In this document: positions 57,191-64,000 of the stretch, piece after piece
Layout: the number at the start of each line of letters is the position of its first letter
How positions within the stretch are numbered: position 1 is the stretch's first letter
Source: Hydra vulgaris
Lineage: Eukaryota > Cnidaria > Hydrozoa > Anthoathecata > Hydridae
NCBI RefSeq assembly: GCF_038396675.1
Contig: NC_088922.1
Span: forward strand, 65,437,001 to 65,501,000
DNA: 64,000 nt
Direction of reading: 5' to 3'
Translations under genes and position numbers: made by a program
Notes under the pieces: generated by a model
Seen by the model: the letters and a program-made list of their open reading frames with translations, nothing else
Databases searched by the model: none
What the model was told of the DNA's origin: nothing

Positions 57191-58062
57191 GTAAAACATT
57201 TCAGAAAAAGAAAAGTGATTGTAAATGGAATCGATGAAATATGGGCTGCTGATTTAGTTGACATGAAATCTTTTTCTAAATTCAATGACGGTACAAAATA
57301 CTTATTAATGGTGATAGATGTTTTTTCAAAGTATGGATGGATTGTTCCATTGAAGAGTAAAACTGGAGTTGATGTTGCTAATGCTTTAAATAAAATCTTC
57401 CAAAAAAGAAAGTGTCAAAAAATATGGGTAGATAAAGGCTTAGAATTTTATAATGAGAATGTTAAAGCGCTAGGTGTTGAGTTATACTCAACTGAAAATG
57501 AAGAAAAAAGTTGTGTAGTTGAACGTTGGAATGGAACAAAGAAAGATAAAATGTTTAAGTACTTTTCAGCTAATTCTACTAGAAAATATATTGACGTCTT
57601 AGATGAAATGGTAAATAAATACAACAACACAAAGCATTCTTCCATTAAAATGACACCAGTTGAAGCTAGCGATAAAAAGAATGAAAATATTGTTTGGTTC
57701 AATCTAAATAGAAATGTACGATCAAAGTCTGTAAGACCAAAGTTTTCAATTGGTGATAGAGTTAGGATAACTAAAAAGAAAGGAACGTTTGAAAAAGGAT
57801 ACACACCGAGATGGACTGAAGAAGTTTTTACAGTGTCACAAGTTCAGTTCACAGATCCACCAACGCATAAAACAACCGACGATAATAGTGAAGAAATACA
57901 AGTACTTTTTATGAACAAGAAATGCAAAAAACAAATCAAAACATATTTAGGATTGAAAAAGTTATTCGCAAACTCAAAAACAAGTCATTAGTAAAGTGGT
58001 ATGGGTATCCTGATTCGTTCAACTCATAAGTTGATAATAAAGTATTGATAAGTTTACTTTAA
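57095..58062 (+). pseudogene. INT: Polinton integrase (DDE, retroviral type) with chromodomain, late frameshift and stop
   Basis: The open frame starts at 57,095 without an ATG; the conserved beginning is KWTDKLANELHKPVVKHFRK, then GIDEIWAADLVDMKSFSKFN (first catalytic Asp) and YLLMVIDVFSKYGWIVPLKS. The second Asp lies in IWVDKGLEFYN and the Glu in SCVVERWNGTKKDKMFKYF; all three are intact. HSSIKMTPVEAS and KFSIGDRVRITKKKGTFEKG follow as in Ty3-type integrases. Near 57,900 the frame changes, and the chromodomain (FRIEKVIRK...KSLVKWYGYPDSFNS) continues to a TAA at 58,027 where a conserved Trp is expected, then to 58,062. The core is unbroken, but the start codon and C-terminus are lost. Confidence 0.93.
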
Positions 58063-58063
58063 T

Positions 58064-58337
58064 AGGAGTAATTTACTATTATGCGTAGCTAAGTTCGAAG
58101 AACTACTTCTTATGGGTCTGAAAGACCTAATGCAAAGTAGATTTCATTTACGCTTAGGCTTAGATTTCACCTTATAACTATAATTATATAATTATAATGA
58201 ATACCATGTCATTCTAGTTGAAGAAATCTCATAATATACATGTTGAAAAATGGTTGAAATGTATCATACTTTTTTGCTCACACAAAAAAATCAAAAAAAA
58301 TCAAAAAAATGAGCCAGAACCCGCTTTTTATACTACT
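58064..58337 (-). repeat. Polinton right terminal inverted repeat (274 bp)
   Basis: Inverted match of 41,103-41,366, differing mainly by extra A residues in a (CAAAAAAAT) run and a few substitutions. It starts directly after the integrase stop and ends ACTACT at the duplication TACGTT. Confidence 0.95.
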
Positions 58338-58343
58338 TACGTT
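58338..58343 (+). other. Right target-site duplication of the Polinton (TACGTT)
   Basis: Exact copy of 41,097-41,102. It is followed by GATAAAACGTTAGAATAATG, the continuation of AACGTT element copy 3. Confidence 0.95.
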
Positions 58344-58604
58344 GATAAAACGTTAGAATAATGTTGCGCGTTGCGTTGGCACAACATCGACCGCCAACGT
58401 TGTTTTTATATCATTTTGGTTACAAATGTGACTTCGCCAACAACCAAAAATCAACATTGTATTTTAAGTCGGCATTGCGAAATATTTTACGTTGATTTAA
58501 CGTTGTATTTTACGTTCGCAAAACGTTATATTTTACGTTGGCGAAACGTTGTATTTTAAGTTGATTCAACGTTATATTTTACGTTTGCACAGCGATATAT
58601 TTAA

Positions 58605-58850
<246 letters not shown>

Positions 58851-58861
58851 ATAAATATATA

Positions 58862-58905
58862 TTTTAATTTTTTAGGTGCCCCAAGAAGTATTAGAAGTGT
58901 TAGCA
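58862..58905 (-). repeat. SINE B, 3' part (split by a transposon)
   Basis: TTTTTTAGGTGCCCCAAGAA matches the 3' part of SINE B at 27,527-27,560. The remainder continues at 61,269 after the inserted transposon. Confidence 0.75.
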
Positions 58906-61268
58906 CACGGTTAGCCTTGACTAAATTTTGACTAATTTTGTGTCCAAATTAATTTCAACATTTTTTGAAAGAGTATATTTTACTGATCACTATGTATATA
59001 GTCCACCAAATCAGAAAACTCCTATTAAGTAATTATGTCATTTTTAAGATTTTTTTGCGCCTTTTTTTCGCGCCTTTTTTGTCTTTTACGACCATCTTTA
59101 ATCCGCCATTTTTTCTGCCACAAATTTAATTGTAAAAGACAATCGTAGAACAAATTTTGTTTAAAAAATGTTAAGAATCGGTAAATCACATCCTCAGACT
59201 ATTTTAGATCATCAATAGAACAGAGAAAAATATGTCTTTTTTGTGACCGCAAATGTCATATGAAAATAAACAGCCAAAGCCGATGATCGATACCCTACTG
59301 GATTGTGTCCAAAGTTGGTATACTTAATGATTTTTAACTAAATAAATATATATAAAAAGTATATATGTCATAAACTTAAAACCATTCACATAACTGAAAA
59401 ATTGGATACCTCGTTGAACTCAAAGAAAAAAGATTTGATAAATGAATCAAATCTCATTTTGCTTGGTACTAGCATATCTTTATCTTTTTAAGGTGTAGGG
59501 GTATCGTTGAAAGAACAAATGTTGTTGATCTCAGGCAGAAAATTAATTTTGACATTTACTGGTCAAAGAAGACTATCCCGGCTAAAACACGAAATGGGTA
59601 AAATGTTATTTTATTTGTACATCTGTTGTAAAGAAATATAAAGTTATAATTTTTTATATAATTTCAGGAAACTAAAAACTTGCAGTTGTGAAGTATGCAA
59701 AATCGCAATAAGGCGGAATAAATGGCTTCTCACGTTATTAAAGAAAAGCTATGTAGTGAAAGTGGTAACACCATTTCATTGAAGACAAGAGGTAGTAAAC
59801 TGAAACTATCTATTGGATCTGAGAATACTCCAAAAACAACCAATTTTACTCACAAAAATCTTCTTTCTATTCAGAAGTCTCTTTCCTTAAGTAACTATCA
59901 AATGATAAAACTTGCTAATATGACAAGGTAAAATCACAATACTAATACAAATTTAATTCTGCACAATAAAATGATGCAATATTTGAAGTAAAACTTATTA
60001 TATAAAAAAATTAATAATTACAGAGTTGTTGAAAAAAGAAGAAACGCTGTAGAACCTGGACTGTAAGACTTTTTCTCTGATTTGGACAGTTATCTACCGA
60101 AGAAAATATTTTATTTGAATTTAAAAACAAAGATAAAACTTTGGAATATAAAAATATTGCAGTAGCGTACTGCAATGATTTTACTCTTTTTATTAAACTA
60201 CTCCTGGATCTTAAATGAGTTTCTAAAAATTCTAAAAATCAGTTGCTAAAAGTTGCTGTTGACTGGGAAAGTGGTTTTATCAAATTTTGTTTAAATATAG
60301 TTAATCTCAATGAAATTTTTGAAAAACGGCAAAGTTGAAATAGGTTACCTTAAAACAAAACCGGTAACAGCTTGCAAGTCTTTATAAAAAGACGGTTTAA
60401 AAAAAATATTTAATGATTCGTCAGTAAATGCTTCATTTCTTCTTCTGGTAGCTCCAGAAATCCCAGAAAGATATTTAAACATTAAAATATTATTTGAATA
60501 ATTAAATCTTGAAAAATTTTAGCACATTGGGATATGTGACATAAAATTTAGTCAAATTCTGACAGGTATATCTCCAAGTAACAGTTCAATTCATCCCTGC
60601 TATAAAAATTTGGTGTTGGAATATGGTATTACTTTAACACCAAAATTTCATATACTGTTCAATCATGTATCTAAATTCTGTAAAACAAAAAAAAATGGGC
60701 CTTGGAGTTTATTTGGAGCAATCTGGAGAAAGTGTTCACTACCTCTTCAAAACTGCCTCGTGGAACCGGTACAAGGTGTCCCCAAATAATTCTAATTATG
60801 GACATAATTTAGTAAGGGTATTAAGTTCTTTAAATGGAAAATATCTTGTTTCTCTTGTACATGTTGATCTAAATGTTGATACTTTTTAGTGATTCAATTC
60901 AAGAAGAAATAGTTTTTAATTTTATATTTTGATGATTTAAAACGTTCCGATTATGTGATTATCCACTCTAAAACTATGTAATATAACACAATACCGTCTG
61001 TATTATTCATTTCCAATAAATTGTCTGTAACTTTTACAATAAATTTTGAATGAAAACATGGCGGACCAAAAAATGGCGCAAAACACTTGCAAAAAAAGGA
61101 GTAAAATAAAAGGCGCAAAAAAATCTTTAAAATGCCATAATTACTTAATAAGAGTTTTCTGATTTGATGGACTATATACATAGTGATCAGTAAACTATAC
61201 TCTTTTAGAAAACGTTGAAATTTATTTAGACACAATTCAGAAAACCTAAATTTAGTTAAGGCTAACCG
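58906..61268 (+). mobile_element. 2.4-kb DNA transposon with ~200-bp inverted ends, inserted in SINE B
   Basis: The left end begins CACGGTTAGCCTTGACTAAA and the right end is its inverse (GGCTAAGGTT-type, ...TTAAGGCTAACCGTG). The arms share blocks such as ACTGATCACTATGTATATAG, AGAAAACTCCTATTAAGTAA and TTTTTTTGCGCCTTTT over about 200 bp. The CAC start is compatible with CACTA-like (CMC) elements, but the target duplication is not clear (GCA and CAG outside). A broken plus-strand gene lies inside. Confidence 0.7.
59722..60890 (+). pseudogene. Transposase-like gene of unknown superfamily, heavily broken
   Basis: Pieces in order: KTTNFTHKNLLSIQKSLSLS with YQMIKLANMTR (59,845-59,930), VVEKRRNAVEPGL (60,022), a degenerate middle with repeated stops, then SVNASFLLLVAPEIPERYLN (60,425), PKFHILFNHVSKFC (60,640) and the open piece GLGVYLEQSGESVHYLFKTA followed by YGHNLVRVLSSLNGKYLVSL. 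The last block resembles a C-terminal helical region common to multi-copy cnidarian transposon proteins. I cannot assign a superfamily. Intron-like breaks near 59,930 and 60,020 have GT/AG-like edges (AGGTAAAA, TTACAG). Confidence 0.5.
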
Positions 61269-61411
61269 TGCAGAGCACCGAGGAAGAGCATTTAATAGGA
61301 AGTTCACGCCTCCTTCCTAACCGATGGGGCATTACTTGCCCAGAGGTGGGGTTTGAACCACGATTTTTACGTTTCAGAGGCAAGTGCGCTACCACTGCGC
61401 CACGGCTGCTT
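61269..61411 (-). repeat. SINE B, 5' part with tRNA-like head
   Basis: Minus-strand reading: AGCAGCCGTGGCGCAGTGG, a B-box-like GGTTCAAACCCCACCTC, then GGAAGGAGGCGTGAACTTCC and GCTCTTCCTCGGTGCTC. It joins 58,862-58,905 when the transposon is removed. Confidence 0.8.
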
Positions 61412-61581
61412 AACTCATAAAATTTATACATGAACATTCCGTCCCTTATGATGAATCAGCATTGGTGACGACGCTTGTAACTTAATTGTCAAGGCTAGTG
61501 ATGATGCATTAGATTAAAAATGCATTTTTTTTGCTCATGTTTTTTTTGCTCGTGGCTTGATACTTCGTTATATAAGAAAAA

Positions 61582-61675
61582 GAATTAATAATATATTAGC
61601 AAAAGAATTATTAATATATTAGCAAAAGAATTGTTAATATATTAGCAAAAGAATTATTAATATATTAGCAAAATA
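61582..61675. repeat. Four tandem copies of AATTATTAATATATTAGCAAAAG
   Basis: A ~23-bp unit is repeated four times with one G/A difference. Copy 1 of the AACGTT element has it once (38,608), so it expanded within copy 3. Confidence 0.9.
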
Positions 61676-62156
61676 TATTTCCATATTCAACTGAAAAATT
61701 TGAATGAAAAATAATTCTTATAAATTATACAAACATCTATTTTTAAATCTACCTTTTCTCGATGAAAAAACAACGTTGATCCACTGTATAAAATTCAAAA
61801 TTATTCCAATATATGTGGATCAACGTTGATCCAATTTATGTAATCAAACGTTAATCTATACACATTGGATTAACGTTGCGTTATAAACATTGGATCAACG
61901 TTAATCCATATATATTGGATCAACGTTGATCCCTATACGCTGGATCAACGTTGGGCTTTGATCGGAAAAACAACAAAATTTTATGATGTTTTTACATACG
62001 TTAGACCAATGTAGCTTTGCTAACTATTTTTAATCTTGTTTTTTATTAAGGTTTTAATTGATATAAATACAATAAAACAAAGATTGGATCAACGTTGCAT
62101 TTGCATCGGAGAAAACAGCCGACGTTTGCGATGTATTTACATACGTTGGCCCACGT

Positions 62157-63917
<1,761 letters not shown>

Positions 63918-64000
63918 ATACATAATATATTATATATCACTGCAAAACACAAGACTTTTTCTTCTAAATACAAGAAAAGCTCCCTAATAAATGGGAAGCT

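Larger units (their letters stand above)
41103..58337. mobile_element. Complete Polinton/Maverick element, 17,235 bp, inactivated
   Basis: The element begins AGTAGTATAAAAAGCGGG, ends with the exact inverse, and is bounded by TACGTT duplications. Genes: fibre-like, protease, protein-primed polymerase B, small protein, NPNAI-repeat protein, AT-hook protein, major capsid, small GG-motif protein, conserved 280-residue protein, four small conserved proteins, minor capsid and packaging ATPase on the minus strand; zinc-ribbon/PLA2 protein and integrase on the plus strand. Polintons are self-synthesising transposons that replicate with their own protein-primed polymerase and integrate by a retroviral-type integrase. 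Capsid genes suggest a virion form, as for related virophages. A Helitron and a 12-bp minisatellite have expanded it. Most genes carry stops or frameshifts. Confidence 0.97.

Noticed and set aside
41103..58337. Interpretation as an integrated free virus rather than a transposon
   Set aside because: Terminal inverted repeats, a 6-bp duplication and an integrase with chromodomain are standard for Polintons. A virion stage is possible but not required, so I use the transposon name.

Overview
The window looks like repeat-dense nuclear DNA of a cnidarian, most likely a Hydra. It is very AT-rich, has long (TA)n tracts, and has no recognisable single-copy host gene. Almost every coding trace belongs to a metazoan transposon family: LINE, P element, piggyBac, mariner, Polinton/Maverick, Helitron, hAT and tRNA-derived SINEs. 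There is no sign of bacterial gene organisation. All calls rest on reading the sequence and on family knowledge; no database search was possible.

Layout. 1-9.7 kb: a 3' LINE remnant (minus strand), SINE pieces, a 0.6-kb inverted-repeat element and a decayed piggyBac-like transposase. 10.1-14.9 kb: a P-element-like transposon with long inverted ends and a THAP-type transposase split over exons. A second inverted-repeat element lies inside it, and a SINE carrying a perfect 47-bp-arm palindrome sits in the transposase. 15-22.6 kb: a LINE 3' fragment, a TAGCTA-rich array and small hAT-type MITEs with target duplications. 22.6-31.2 kb: two ~0.5-kb inverted repeats bound an 8.6-kb composite. Its minus-strand gene (a family marked by FATSxGK and DGIGG) is split by a LINE piece, a related plus-strand gene and a SINE. 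31.2-35.7 kb: a nearly complete CR1/L2-type LINE with ORF1, endonuclease, reverse transcriptase and poly-A tail, and three in-frame stops. 35.8-41.1 kb: LINE and hAT remnants, a perfect 54-bp palindrome and two copies of a ~1.1-kb element packed with AACGTT palindromes.

41,103-58,337 is the main object: a complete Polinton/Maverick, 17.2 kb long. It has ~270-bp terminal inverted repeats starting AG and ending CT and a perfect 6-bp target duplication (TACGTT). It sits 21 bp inside a third AACGTT element, whose remainder resumes at 58,338. Its genes match a self-synthesising virus-like transposon: protein-primed DNA polymerase B, retroviral-type integrase with chromodomain, packaging ATPase, adenovirus-type cysteine protease, double-jelly-roll major capsid protein, penton-like minor capsid protein, zinc-ribbon/phospholipase A2-like protein, fibre-like protein and several small conserved proteins. 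Most genes start just downstream of a TATATAAAA box. Many are broken, and the polymerase has lost key catalytic residues, so this copy is dead. A 1.5-kb Helitron derivative of much higher GC content sits inside it.

58.3-64 kb continues the nesting: the AACGTT element holds a SINE, the SINE holds a 2.4-kb DNA transposon, and a mariner with terminal repeats and TA duplication lies in a (TA)n tract at the end. The window is best read as a layered record of insertions, with the Polinton as the richest gene set.
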